Below are positions 17,369 to 25,291 of a DNA stretch of 64,000 nucleotides, piece after piece. Position numbers and translations under genes: made by a program. The notes beneath the pieces are model-generated. The model searched no databases and was not told the DNA's origin. It saw only the letters and a program-made list of their open reading frames with translations. Source of the DNA: an uncultured Bacilli bacterium (lineage in GTDB: Bacteria > Bacillota_I > Bacilli_A > RF39 > UBA660); the NCBI GenBank assembly GCA_947632085.1, contig CANRNY010000004.1:1-64000 (forward strand). Direction: 5' to 3'. How positions within the stretch are numbered: the stretch's first letter is position 1; each line of letters opens with the position of its first letter.

Positions 17369-19246
17369 ATGGCTAAAAAAAAGAAAAGTAACAAAAGTAA
17401 CAAGAAGAAAAATTATTCAAACAAGTCTAAAAATTATTCTTCAAATTCTCAAAAAAAGAATTATTCCTCAAAGAATAATTCTAGTCAACCAAATAAAAAA
17501 AGTAATGTTTCTAACAATAATTCCCATAAACCAAAAGTAAATAATCCACCTAAGACTTCAACTTCTAAAAAAGTTGAAACTAATAAAACTGAAAATATTA
17601 ATAAAGAAGAGAATATTGAACTACAAGAAACAGCATCATTATCATTATCTCCATCAAATCATAAATTAAATAAAAAGATAATCCAGAAAATTCGTCATGA
17701 TTTACATAAAAATATTACGATAATTACGATATTAATAATTATTTTAATCTTATTAATGATTATTGTTTTTTATAATATTTTAAATGATCCATTTAAAAAG
17801 GAAATTAATGTTGAAATTGGTTCTAAACAAGTAACTATTTCTGACTTTTTTGACCGCAAAAATATAAAAAATAGTGAAATAGTTACAGATTTAGATACTA
17901 TTGATTTTAATAAACCAGGTGATTACAATATAGAAATTAAACATGGTAAAAAGATATATAAATCTGTAATGCATTTAGTTGATACTACCGCACCTAAAGT
18001 AGTCTTTAAAGATGTTGAAGCTTTCACTGATTATGAATTTAATCCTCGTGATTTTATTGAATCAATTGACGAATTAACTGATGTAACTGTTGAAGCTTTA
18101 GAAGAACCTAAAATAGATAAAATAGGTAACTACAAAGTAACAATCGTTGTTAAAGATTCTTCTAATAATGAAACTCGTGAAGAAAGAACTTTATTTATTG
18201 GCTTTATGGAAGCTACTCATCATTTAGAATTAGGTAATAAACTTACTAAAGAAGATATTCTATATGATGTTGATTATAAAGAATACATTAGTCAAAAAGA
18301 TTTAGATTATATCAATAAACAAGGTATAGGTGAGTATGAAATATCTGCTACGATAGATGATAAAACTTATACGACTAAAGTAATTGTTGAAGATACAAAA
18401 GGACCAGAGTTAACTTTAAAAAATGTTACAATATATAATGATAAAACTAATGGTTTATCTGTTAATTCATTTATCAAAAAAGTATCTGATTCATCTAAAT
18501 ACACCACAACTTTAAAATCTGATATTCCTTATGGTAAAGTAGGTAAACATCAAATAACTATTGAAGCTAAAGATGAATATAATAATGTTACTACTAAGAC
18601 AGCTACTTTATCAGTTGTTAAAGATACAACTGGTCCTACATTCTCTGGTTTAAGTGATATAACAATAAATAAAAATTCAACATATGATTATCGTAAAGGC
18701 GTTAAAGCTGTTGATGCCAAAGATGGTAAAGTTGATTTTTCAGTCAATACTAGTGCTCTAAAAGTTAACCAAGCCGGAGTTTATTATATATCTTATGTTG
18801 CCTTAGATAAATCTGGTAATAAAACTATTAAAAAACGTAAGATAAGTGTTAATCCTAGTCAATCAGATATCAATGATAAAGTTAAAAGTGTTGCTAAAAA
18901 AATAGGTAATAGTGTTAGAGATGTTAATAAATATGTTAATTCACATATGCATTATATAAATAATTGGGGTGGTAAATATCCAGTTTGGTATGGTTTAATT
19001 AATTGGAAAGGTAACTGCTATGTTTATGCTAATGTTTTAAAAGCTTTATTAGAAGCTAAAGGTTATAAAACTAAACTTATTTGGGTTAAAGATAAATCTC
19101 ATTATTGGGTTATGGTTTATGATGGTGGTAAATGGTGGCATAGTGATGCTCAATGTGATAATGGTTTAGCAAAAGGAACAGATGAAGATATGCTTATTTG
19201 TACAGGTGGTAGAGAATGGGATCGCGAAGCATGGCCCGAAGCTTAA
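17369..19246 (+). CDS. membrane-anchored surface protein with Ig-like repeats and a transglutaminase-like domain
   Basis: 625 residues. A Lys/Ser/Asn-rich cytosolic tail (1-100), one membrane segment (about 116-138), four Ig-like/DUF5011-type beta repeats (about 145-510, each ending in a phrase such as DTTAPKV, DTKGPEL or DTTGPTF), and a C-terminal transglutaminase-like domain (about 520-625). In the latter GNCYVYANVLKALLEAKGYKTK carries the Cys, SHYWVMVYDGGKWW the His and WHSDAQC the Asp of the usual triad. This is a type II membrane protein with its catalytic domain outside the cell. The strongly basic head may bind nucleic acid or membrane. Its end overlaps the MBOAT gene. Confidence 0.83.
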   Translation: MAKKKKSNKSNKKKNYSNKSKNYSSNSQKKNYSSKNNSSQPNKKSNVSNNNSHKPKVNNPPKTSTSKKVETNKTENINKEENIELQETASLSLSPSNHKLNKKIIQKIRHDLHKNITIITILIIILILLMIIVFYNILNDPFKKEINVEIGSKQVTISDFFDRKNIKNSEIVTDLDTIDFNKPGDYNIEIKHGKKIYKSVMHLVDTTAPKVVFKDVEAFTDYEFNPRDFIESIDELTDVTVEALEEPKIDKIGNYKVTIVVKDSSNNETREERTLFIGFMEATHHLELGNKLTKEDILYDVDYKEYISQKDLDYINKQGIGEYEISATIDDKTYTTKVIVEDTKGPELTLKNVTIYNDKTNGLSVNSFIKKVSDSSKYTTTLKSDIPYGKVGKHQITIEAKDEYNNVTTKTATLSVVKDTTGPTFSGLSDITINKNSTYDYRKGVKAVDAKDGKVDFSVNTSALKVNQAGVYYISYVALDKSGNKTIKKRKISVNPSQSDINDKVKSVAKKIGNSVRDVNKYVNSHMHYINNWGGKYPVWYGLINWKGNCYVYANVLKALLEAKGYKTKLIWVKDKSHYWVMVYDGGKWWHSDAQCDNGLAKGTDEDMLICTGGREWDREAWPEA

Positions 19247-20514
19247 TTATTGAAATAATATTCTTACTTATAAGTATTGCCATTTATGCCACCTATGGCC
19301 TTACTAACTTTATATTTATTCTCTTTAGTTTAATCTCTACTTATTTTGCTGCTAGACTACTTACTAAAAAGAAAAATAAATTAGTTTTATGGCTAACAAT
19401 CATTTTAAATGCCTTAATCTTTATCATCTTTAAGATAGGTCTAAGTAATTTAGGTCTTAATAACCTAAATATTTTAGCACCCCTTGGCATTGCTTATTAT
19501 ACATTACAAGTCATATCATACATTGTTGATGTATATAAAGATAAATATCCAGCTGAAAATAATTTTATAAAGTATGCTTTATATATCTTTTATTTTCCAT
19601 GCCTTTTAATCGGCCCAATTCATCGTTACAACGACTTTAAAGAAGCTTTCACTAAAAGAAAAATAACTCTTAACAACATCTTAAATGGTTTAATTAGAGT
19701 TTTATTTGGTTTATTTAAAAAATTCGTTATTGCTGGTCGTGCTTTTATTTTAATCAATTCTTTAAGTACATATAGTAGTGGAGGAGCTTATGCTCTTATG
19801 GCTATGTTAACATATTCCATTTTACTATACACTGATTTTAGTGGTGGTATAGATATTGTTTTAGGTTTCTCTAAAATCTTAGGCCTTAATTTAAAAGAAA
19901 ACTTTAATCGCCCATACTTTAGTGAAAGTATCAAAGAGTTTTGGAATAGATGGCACATGACATTAAGTAATTGGTTAAAAGATTATATCTATATTCCTTT
20001 AGGGGGAAATAAAAAAGGTAAGATAAGACAAAAAATAAATATAATGATTACATTCTTAGTATCTGGTTTTTGGCATGGTACTACCTATATATTATGGGGA
20101 ATATATCAAGGTATATTTGTAGCTTTTCCAAAACTATTTCGTACTAAAAATAAATATCTAAACACTATTATAACTATCTTATTAGTTTCAATTTCTTGGT
20201 CATTCTTTATCTATAATGATCCAATAGTATCTTTAAAAATGATTGGTAGTTTATTTACAACCTTTAACTATTCCAATCTCTTTAATAATCTTTTAAATCT
20301 TGGCTTAGACAAAATCAATTATCTCGTTTTAATTCTATCAACAATTGCTTTATTTGTTTATGAATCTAAGATGGATATAATTAATAAGAAAATAAAAAAA
20401 AGTAGTCTTGAAATTAAACTTATTATAACAGCTATATTAATTATTTTTGTAACTTTATATGGTATATATGGAATAGGTTTTAATGTCGAAGACTTCATAT
20501 ATAGCAAATTTTAA
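19216..20514 (+). CDS. MBOAT family membrane O-acyltransferase (DltB/AlgI-like)
   Basis: 432 residues with about ten hydrophobic segments. Signature blocks: FPCLLIGPIHRYNDF, YFSESIKEFWNRWHMTLSNWLKDYIYIPLGG and the catalytic-His region SGFWHGTTYILWGIYQG. MBOAT enzymes move acyl groups across the membrane for attachment to polysaccharide or teichoic acid. ATG at 19216 has AGGTGG six bases upstream and overlaps the previous gene by 31 bases; an in-frame ATG at 19231 is an alternative. No dltA/C is seen, so AlgI/PatA-type acetylation with the next gene as partner is more likely than D-alanylation. Confidence 0.88.
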   Translation: MGSRSMARSLIIEIIFLLISIAIYATYGLTNFIFILFSLISTYFAARLLTKKKNKLVLWLTIILNALIFIIFKIGLSNLGLNNLNILAPLGIAYYTLQVISYIVDVYKDKYPAENNFIKYALYIFYFPCLLIGPIHRYNDFKEAFTKRKITLNNILNGLIRVLFGLFKKFVIAGRAFILINSLSTYSSGGAYALMAMLTYSILLYTDFSGGIDIVLGFSKILGLNLKENFNRPYFSESIKEFWNRWHMTLSNWLKDYIYIPLGGNKKGKIRQKINIMITFLVSGFWHGTTYILWGIYQGIFVAFPKLFRTKNKYLNTIITILLVSISWSFFIYNDPIVSLKMIGSLFTTFNYSNLFNNLLNLGLDKINYLVLILSTIALFVYESKMDIINKKIKKSSLEIKLIITAILIIFVTLYGIYGIGFNVEDFIYSKF

Positions 20515-20523
20515 GGTGATAAT

Positions 20524-21531
20524 ATGAAAAGATTTATAAGAATAACTTTAATAATTGTTATATTTATCATTGTGTTCTTTGGCTTAGAACGTTTAGTAAC
20601 TCCTAAGTATCAAACGGATTTAGTTGAAGGTCATATGATTAAAGAGTATTATGATGAAGAAAAAAATCATGAAGTAATATTTCTTGGTGATTGTGAAGTT
20701 TATGCTAATATTTCTCCTATGGTCTTATATGAAGAAGAAGGTATTACTGCATATGTAAGAGGTAATAGTCAACAATTAATTTGGCAATCATATGGTCTCC
20801 TTAAAGAAACTTTAAAGTATGAAATACCTAAAGTAGTAGTTTTCAACGTTAATTCCTTACGTTATTCTAAACCAGTAAGTGAAGCTTATAATCGCTTAAT
20901 GTTAGATAACATGAAATGGAGTAAAGAAAAATACGAAATAATTAATGATTCAATGCTTGATAAAGAAAGTTTAATAACTTATATTTTTCCTATTTTTAGA
21001 TATCATTCTCGTATTACAGAATTAACTAAAGAAGATTTTCTTTACTACTTTAAAGACCAAAACGTTACTTTTAATGGTTTCTTAATCAATAAAAATGTCA
21101 AACCATATACTAGTTTTCCTACCAAAAGAAAATTAGCAACATATGAATTCTCTAAAGAAAACTACCATTATCTAGATTTAATACGTGAATTATGTGAAGA
21201 AAATGATATAAAACTTGTCTTAATGAAAGCACCTAGTATATATCCATATTGGTATGATGAATATGATCAAAATGTTATTAATTATGCCGATAAGTATAAT
21301 TTAGATTATTATAATTTTAAAAATGTCGTAAATGAAATCGGAATTGACTATGCAACTGATACCTATGATGGAGGAGAACATCTAAATTTAGCAGGAGCTA
21401 CAAAATTATCTAAGTATTTTGCTCCTATCTTAAAAGAAAAATATAACTTAACTGATTATCGAAATAATGATAAAATAAAAGAGATATATGATGAGAAATT
21501 AAATGAGTACAAGAAAGAGTGTGGTAAATAA
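20524..21531 (+). CDS. SGNH/DltD-like membrane-anchored acyltransferase partner
   Basis: 335 residues. N-terminal anchor (about 5-23); EVIFLGDCEVYANISP (about 51-66) occupies the place of the SGNH block I, with Asp-Cys where GDS is usual; VVVFNVNSLRYSK; and the C-terminal DGGEHLNLAGA (about 280-290) carries the DxxH-type element. Such proteins follow MBOAT genes (DltD, AlgJ/X, PatB) and complete acyl transfer outside the membrane. The Ser-to-Cys change in the nucleophile motif deserves checking. RBS AAGGTGAT, 9 bases after the MBOAT stop. Confidence 0.65.
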   Translation: MKRFIRITLIIVIFIIVFFGLERLVTPKYQTDLVEGHMIKEYYDEEKNHEVIFLGDCEVYANISPMVLYEEEGITAYVRGNSQQLIWQSYGLLKETLKYEIPKVVVFNVNSLRYSKPVSEAYNRLMLDNMKWSKEKYEIINDSMLDKESLITYIFPIFRYHSRITELTKEDFLYYFKDQNVTFNGFLINKNVKPYTSFPTKRKLATYEFSKENYHYLDLIRELCEENDIKLVLMKAPSIYPYWYDEYDQNVINYADKYNLDYYNFKNVVNEIGIDYATDTYDGGEHLNLAGATKLSKYFAPILKEKYNLTDYRNNDKIKEIYDEKLNEYKKECGK

Positions 21532-22031
21532 TGAAAAAGATAATTCCAATTTTACTGTTAATAACTATTGTGTTCTTAACAGCATCATGTGGTAATAAAG
21601 AAACAAAAGATGATAATAACGAAAAAAATATGCCAGAATCAACATATTCACTAAAGACTGATGAAAGAACAATCGATTTAAATACTGAATTTACAAAAGA
21701 TACATATGGTGAACCACTAGATTACTCTGAAACAGCTAGTTGTGCCTTTGAAGGTTTAGATAAAACTTATACTTATGAACAATACGAAATAACAACTTAT
21801 CCTAAAGATGATAAAGAATACATCTACTCAATTTTATTATTAGATCCTAATGTTAAAACAACTGAAGGAGTAGCTATTGATGATAGTAAAGATAAAATGA
21901 TTGAAGTATATGGTGAAGATTATCAAGAAGAAGAGGGCAATTATACTTATACGAAAGGTAAAACTTCAATAGTATTTGTTATTCAAGACGATAAAATAAT
22001 AAGTATCGAATATTTATATATAACAGAATAA
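21531..22031 (+). CDS. lipoprotein of unknown function
   Basis: 166 residues. A lipoprotein signal peptide ends in the lipobox LTASC (Cys about 20), followed by an Asp/Lys/Asn-rich linker and an acidic domain with YGEPLDYSETASCAFEG and a second half ending SIEYLYITE. The start overlaps the stop of the SGNH-like gene by one base, so it belongs to the acyltransferase operon and would be anchored at the outer face of the membrane. Family not recognised. Confidence 0.75.
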   Translation: MKKIIPILLLITIVFLTASCGNKETKDDNNEKNMPESTYSLKTDERTIDLNTEFTKDTYGEPLDYSETASCAFEGLDKTYTYEQYEITTYPKDDKEYIYSILLLDPNVKTTEGVAIDDSKDKMIEVYGEDYQEEEGNYTYTKGKTSIVFVIQDDKIISIEYLYITE

Positions 22032-22050
22032 TTTATTCTGTTATTTTTTT
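22020..22050 (+). terminator. terminator of the MBOAT operon
   Basis: TAACAGAATAA and TTATTCTGTTA form a stem that includes the lipoprotein stop codon, followed by a long T-run. Confidence 0.85.
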
Positions 22051-22056
22051 TATTAA

Positions 22057-22122
22057 TACTTTGTATCAATTTGTAACTAAGATATTGACATAGAAAGTAC
22101 TTTGTATTAAAATGTAACTATG
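22057..22122 (+). promoter_or_regulatory. promoter with two near-identical 23-bp operator boxes (NrtR operon)
   Basis: Box A (22057-22079) and box B (22098-22120), both of the form TACTTTGTATyAAwwTGTAACTA, match at 20 of 23 positions and start 41 bp apart. A promoter, TTGACA (22085-22090), 17-bp spacer, TAAAAT (22108-22113), lies so that box A is just upstream of the -35 and box B covers the -10. This is the layout of an autoregulated repressor operon; the regulator encoded second in the operon is the obvious candidate to bind it. Confidence 0.7.
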
Positions 22123-22136
22123 TAAGGAGGAATTAC

Positions 22137-22406
22137 ATGAGAGTTTTACAAGAAGGACCAGGTTGGTCAATTAAACAAAAATGTACTGGCTATGGTAATG
22201 GAGGCGGAGGTTGTGGCGCTTTACTAGAAGTTGAAAGAGGAGATATATATTTAACTAGTTCTACTGATTTATCTGGTGAAACTGATTACTACTATACTTT
22301 TAGATGTCCATGTTGTGATATTGAAACTGATGTTCCTTCTACTGACATCCAAGCTATAATTAAAAGAAATTTATTTGAACAAAAAAGAATGAGACTAAGT
22401 AGGTGA
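22137..22406 (+). CDS. small zinc-ribbon-like protein
   Basis: 89 residues. Four cysteines are placed like two zinc knuckles (C16, C26 and C57, C59/C60, in KCTGYGNGGGGCG and FRCPCCD), with a Gly-rich loop and a basic C-terminus. No family is recognised beyond a generic metal-binding ribbon. First gene of the operon behind the two operator boxes, with a strong GTAAGGAGG site. Followed after three bases by the NrtR-like gene. Confidence 0.65.
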   Translation: MRVLQEGPGWSIKQKCTGYGNGGGGCGALLEVERGDIYLTSSTDLSGETDYYYTFRCPCCDIETDVPSTDIQAIIKRNLFEQKRMRLSR

Positions 22407-22409
22407 ATT

Positions 22410-23183
22410 ATGAAAGAACATTTTAATTTTGCTTATACTTCAGATTTATTAATTTTTGGTATTAATAGTCAAGCCGAAAATAATATAAGAGCTCTTTCCA
22501 AAAAATATTTAAGTATTCTACTTGTTAAAAGAACTAAAGAACCATTTAAAGATAAATGGTGTCTACCAGGTGGATTTATCTTAAATGATGAAACAAGTAA
22601 AGAAGCTACGGAAAGAATATTAAAAAAAGAAACTGGTTTAAATAAAGTCTATTTAGAACAAGTTAAAGTTCATGATGAATTAAATCGTGATCCACGAGGA
22701 CGTGTTATATCTTTATCATATATGGCTTTAATTGATCGAACTTTAATTAAAGAAGAATTAAATAGTGAAGCATCATGGTTTGATCTTTCTATTACTGAAA
22801 AAAATAATAATCTTAAAATTACTCTTACTAATGGTGAAGATATCATCGAATATAAAGTTAAAAGAAAAACAAATGATCAAAAATCACAACAATATAGTTA
22901 TGAAACATCACCAAACGATTTATCTTTTGATCATGCCGAACTTATTATTGAAGGTTTAATGACACTACGTGATAAAGTAAATAATACAGATATTGTTTTT
23001 AATCTAATGCCTAAGTACTTTACAATAGGTGAATTAAAACAAGTTTATGAATTATTATTAGGTAAAAAATTAATTAATTCTGCGTTTAGACGTGTTATTG
23101 CTAATCGTATTCTTGTTACTGATAAAATAATTAAAACAGGTGGTCATCGTCCATCAAAGTTATGTAAATATAAAGGAGAATAA
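22410..23183 (+). CDS. NrtR-type transcriptional regulator (Nudix-like domain plus winged helix)
   Basis: 257 residues. An N-terminal Nudix fold (about 15-150) with ILLVKRTKEPFKDKWCLPGGFI, and a C-terminal winged helix (about 185-250) with FTIGELKQVYELLLGKKLINSAFRR and TGGHRPSKLCKY, the pattern of NrtR regulators of NAD metabolism. The Nudix box is degenerate: after GGFILNDE the REUxEE core reads RILKKE, so catalytic glutamates are lost, as expected of a sensor that binds ADP-ribose-like ligand rather than cleaving it. Likely represses its own operon through the boxes at 22057-22122. The actual effector and regulon are unknown. Confidence 0.8.
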   Translation: MKEHFNFAYTSDLLIFGINSQAENNIRALSKKYLSILLVKRTKEPFKDKWCLPGGFILNDETSKEATERILKKETGLNKVYLEQVKVHDELNRDPRGRVISLSYMALIDRTLIKEELNSEASWFDLSITEKNNNLKITLTNGEDIIEYKVKRKTNDQKSQQYSYETSPNDLSFDHAELIIEGLMTLRDKVNNTDIVFNLMPKYFTIGELKQVYELLLGKKLINSAFRRVIANRILVTDKIIKTGGHRPSKLCKYKGE

Positions 23184-23184
23184 T

Positions 23185-23712
23185 ATGGAAGAATTAGTTG
23201 ATGTTCTTGACTCTCAAACAGGACAAAAAACAGGTGAGATAATTACTAAAAAAGAAGCTCACTTAAAAGGTATATGGCATTCATCTATTCATATTTGGTT
23301 AATAAGCAATGATTATAAAAAAATCTTACTTCAAAAAAGATGTGCTTCTAAAAATCTTTTTCCTAATATGTGGGATATCTCTGTTGGCGGTCATATAAGT
23401 AGTGGTGAAGAACCCCTTGTTGCTGCCCAAAGAGAACTAAACGAAGAATTAGGTTTAAACCCACAAAACTATGATTTTAAATATCAAAAAACAATCCAAG
23501 AAAAATTTATCGATGGTCCAATTAAAAGTAACGAATTTGTTTATATCTACCAAATTAATAGTGATGTTAATCTATCAGAAATTACTTTACAAAAAGAAGA
23601 AGTAGCTGAAGTTAAATGGTTTACCAAAGAAGAGTTACAATCCTTAGATAAAAACCAAAAAGTAATACCTCATATTGAAGAATTTAATATTATTTATCGT
23701 CTTCTAAAATAA
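23185..23712 (+). CDS. Nudix hydrolase
   Basis: 175 residues from the ATG at 23185, which has TAAAGGAGAA upstream and follows the previous stop by one base. Unlike its neighbour the Nudix box is intact: GGHISSGE followed by seven residues and RELNEELGL. The N-terminal EELVDVLDSQTGQKTGE and WHSSIHIWLI are typical of the YfcD/isopentenyl-diphosphate isomerase-like Nudix group, whose substrates are often unknown. Third gene of the NrtR operon, so possibly a nucleotide-sugar or NAD-related pyrophosphatase (inference). Confidence 0.85.
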   Translation: MEELVDVLDSQTGQKTGEIITKKEAHLKGIWHSSIHIWLISNDYKKILLQKRCASKNLFPNMWDISVGGHISSGEEPLVAAQRELNEELGLNPQNYDFKYQKTIQEKFIDGPIKSNEFVYIYQINSDVNLSEITLQKEEVAEVKWFTKEELQSLDKNQKVIPHIEEFNIIYRLLK

Positions 23713-23745
23713 AAAACTTTATCTTCCTTATTTTTTGAAAATTAA

Positions 23746-23754
23746 TGATATAAT
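23746..23754 (+). promoter_or_regulatory. extended -10 promoter before the rhomboid gene
   Basis: TGATATAAT, about 19 bases before the ATG at 23773. Confidence 0.5.
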
Positions 23755-23772
23755 AATAGTGGAGTGATTATT

Positions 23773-24330
23773 ATGGAATATTTAAAATATTTTCAATACA
23801 ATTCTTTTGTAATCTTAACTTATTTTTTTATTTCCTTAATAGTTCTAATTCTCAATACCATAAGTAACGATAAACTTAATAAATTACTATTTTCTAGTTA
23901 TCGTAGTTCCTTATTAAATCCTTTAACTTATCTCAGATTCTTTACTTATATATTTGGTCATAAAGATTGGAATCATTTTATCGGTAATTTCTTATATATT
24001 TTATTAATTGGTCCTATGATTGAAGAAAAATATGGTAGTTTAAATTTAATATATATGATATTAATTACCGCTGGTATTATTAGTATTATTAATTTTATCT
24101 TTAGTAAAAACCGTATTTTAGGTGCTAGTGGTATTGTCTTTATGTTAATAGTCCTAAGTTCATTTGTTAATTTTGAAGTAGGTAAAATTCCTATTACTTT
24201 AACTCTTATCTGTATCTTCTATATTGTTAAAGAAGTAAAAGATGGTTTATTTAAAAAAGATGGTGTATCCCATTTTGGCCATTTAATGGGTGCAATTTGT
24301 GGTTGCATCTTTGGTTTCTATTTTATGTAA
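23773..24330 (+). CDS. rhomboid family intramembrane serine protease
   Basis: 185 residues from the ATG at 23773 (GGAG eight bases upstream; a GTG at 23764 is possible). Six hydrophobic segments. Rhomboid signatures: HKDWNHFIGNFLYILLIGPMIEEKYG (conserved H and N in the second segment), RILGASGIVFML (catalytic Ser in GASG) and HFGHLMGAICG (catalytic His). It would cut substrate membrane helices within the bilayer; substrates unknown. Followed closely by the YlmD-like gene. Confidence 0.88.
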   Translation: MEYLKYFQYNSFVILTYFFISLIVLILNTISNDKLNKLLFSSYRSSLLNPLTYLRFFTYIFGHKDWNHFIGNFLYILLIGPMIEEKYGSLNLIYMILITAGIISIINFIFSKNRILGASGIVFMLIVLSSFVNFEVGKIPITLTLICIFYIVKEVKDGLFKKDGVSHFGHLMGAICGCIFGFYFM

Positions 24331-24345
24331 GTAAGGTGATTTAAA

Positions 24346-25113
24346 TTGAAAACAGTTGAAGATAAATATTTTCTAAGATTTACTAAATTAAATGAATTTG
24401 ATAACTTAATTCATTTTTATACTAAAAAGCCCTTTACAATTGGTTTTTCAGCCGATACTAAGGAAGAAAAAGATGAAAAGTTCAAAGACTTAGGTCATAA
24501 AATAAATTATAATTTTAAAAAATATATTCTTGCTCTTCAAGAACATACAACTAATGTTGTAAAAATAACTGAGGAAAATGTAAATGACACATTTACTGGT
24601 GTTGATGGCTTCATTACTAATTTAAAAGATGTTGCTTTAGTAACAACAACTGCTGATTGCCAAGCTATTTTATTATATGATCCTGTAAAAAAAGTTATTG
24701 GTAATATTCATTCTGGTTGGAAAGGTACATTAAATAAAATCATTGTAAATGCTATTAATATTATGATTAATGATTATAATTCTAATCCTCAAGATATTAT
24801 CGCTTGTATTTGTCCAAGTATTTTAAAATGTTGTTTTGAGGTAGATGAAGAAGTTGTAAATGACTTTAAAAAGAATTTTACCAATATCGAAGAAGATATT
24901 ACATTAGGTGATATTAAAGATAACAAACAAAAATATTACATTGATACTATAAGTTTAAATAAAAAGTTATTATCTAATTTAGGATTAAAAGCTGAAAATA
25001 TTATTACTAGTGATATTTGTACTAGATGTAATTATGAAACTTATCATTCATATCGAGCACGTAATATTACTAATTTAGATGGTCGTAATATTGCCGTTAT
25101 TGTTTTAAAGTAG
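24346..25113 (+). CDS. YlmD/PgeF-type laccase-domain protein (peptidoglycan editing factor family)
   Basis: 255 residues, starting at a TTG (24346) after AAGGTGAT. Family motifs: KYILALQEHTTNV, GVDGFITN, TTTADCQAILLYD, GNIHSGWKGT (zinc-binding His), CICPSILKCCFEV (Cys ligand) and a C-terminal YHSYRARN with ISSDICTRCN-like sequence. This DUF152 family includes zinc-dependent purine nucleoside phosphorylase/deaminase LACC1-type enzymes and the E. coli PgeF that prevents wrong amino acids in peptidoglycan precursors. Which role applies here cannot be told. Confidence 0.9.
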   Translation: MKTVEDKYFLRFTKLNEFDNLIHFYTKKPFTIGFSADTKEEKDEKFKDLGHKINYNFKKYILALQEHTTNVVKITEENVNDTFTGVDGFITNLKDVALVTTTADCQAILLYDPVKKVIGNIHSGWKGTLNKIIVNAINIMINDYNSNPQDIIACICPSILKCCFEVDEEVVNDFKKNFTNIEEDITLGDIKDNKQKYYIDTISLNKKLLSNLGLKAENIITSDICTRCNYETYHSYRARNITNLDGRNIAVIVLK

Positions 25114-25122
25114 TTATTTAAA

Positions 25123-25155
25123 AAAAGATTATAAGGTGTTATAATCTTTTTAGTT
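25123..25155 (+). terminator. terminator before tRNA-Gln
   Basis: Perfect 12-bp stem AAAAGATTATAA-GGTG-TTATAATCTTTT followed by T; separates the YlmD-like gene from the tRNA. Confidence 0.85.
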
Positions 25156-25157
25156 AT

Positions 25158-25233
25158 TGCCCCATAGCCAAGTGGTAAGGCATCAGGCTCTGACCCTGAC
25201 ATTTCGTAGGTTCGAATCCTACTGGGGCAACCA
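25158..25233 (+). tRNA. tRNA-Gln (anticodon CTG)
   Basis: Cloverleaf read directly: acceptor TGCCCCA (25158-25164) with TGGGGCA (25223-25229), D arm GCC..GGC, anticodon stem TCAGG/CCTGA with loop CTCTGAC (anticodon CTG, 25190-25192), T arm GTAGG-TTCGAAT-CCTAC, discriminator A and encoded CCA (25231-25233). The CTG isoacceptor reads CAG, a rare codon in this AT-rich DNA. Confidence 0.95.
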
Positions 25234-25244
25234 CAAAGTATTTT

Positions 25245-25270
25245 AATCCCTGAAACAAGGGATTTTTTTA
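25245..25270 (+). terminator. terminator after tRNA-Gln
   Basis: AATCCCT-GAAACA-AGGGATT stem followed by T5. Confidence 0.85.
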
Positions 25271-25291
25271 ATTTCATTAAGGAGGTATAAT

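Noticed and set aside
20484-20490. Additional TGTCGAA Spo0A-like boxes inside genes (for example here and near 12087)
   Set aside because: They lie within coding sequence and show that the 7-mer occurs by chance; only the intergenic one before the sigma gene is kept, at low confidence.
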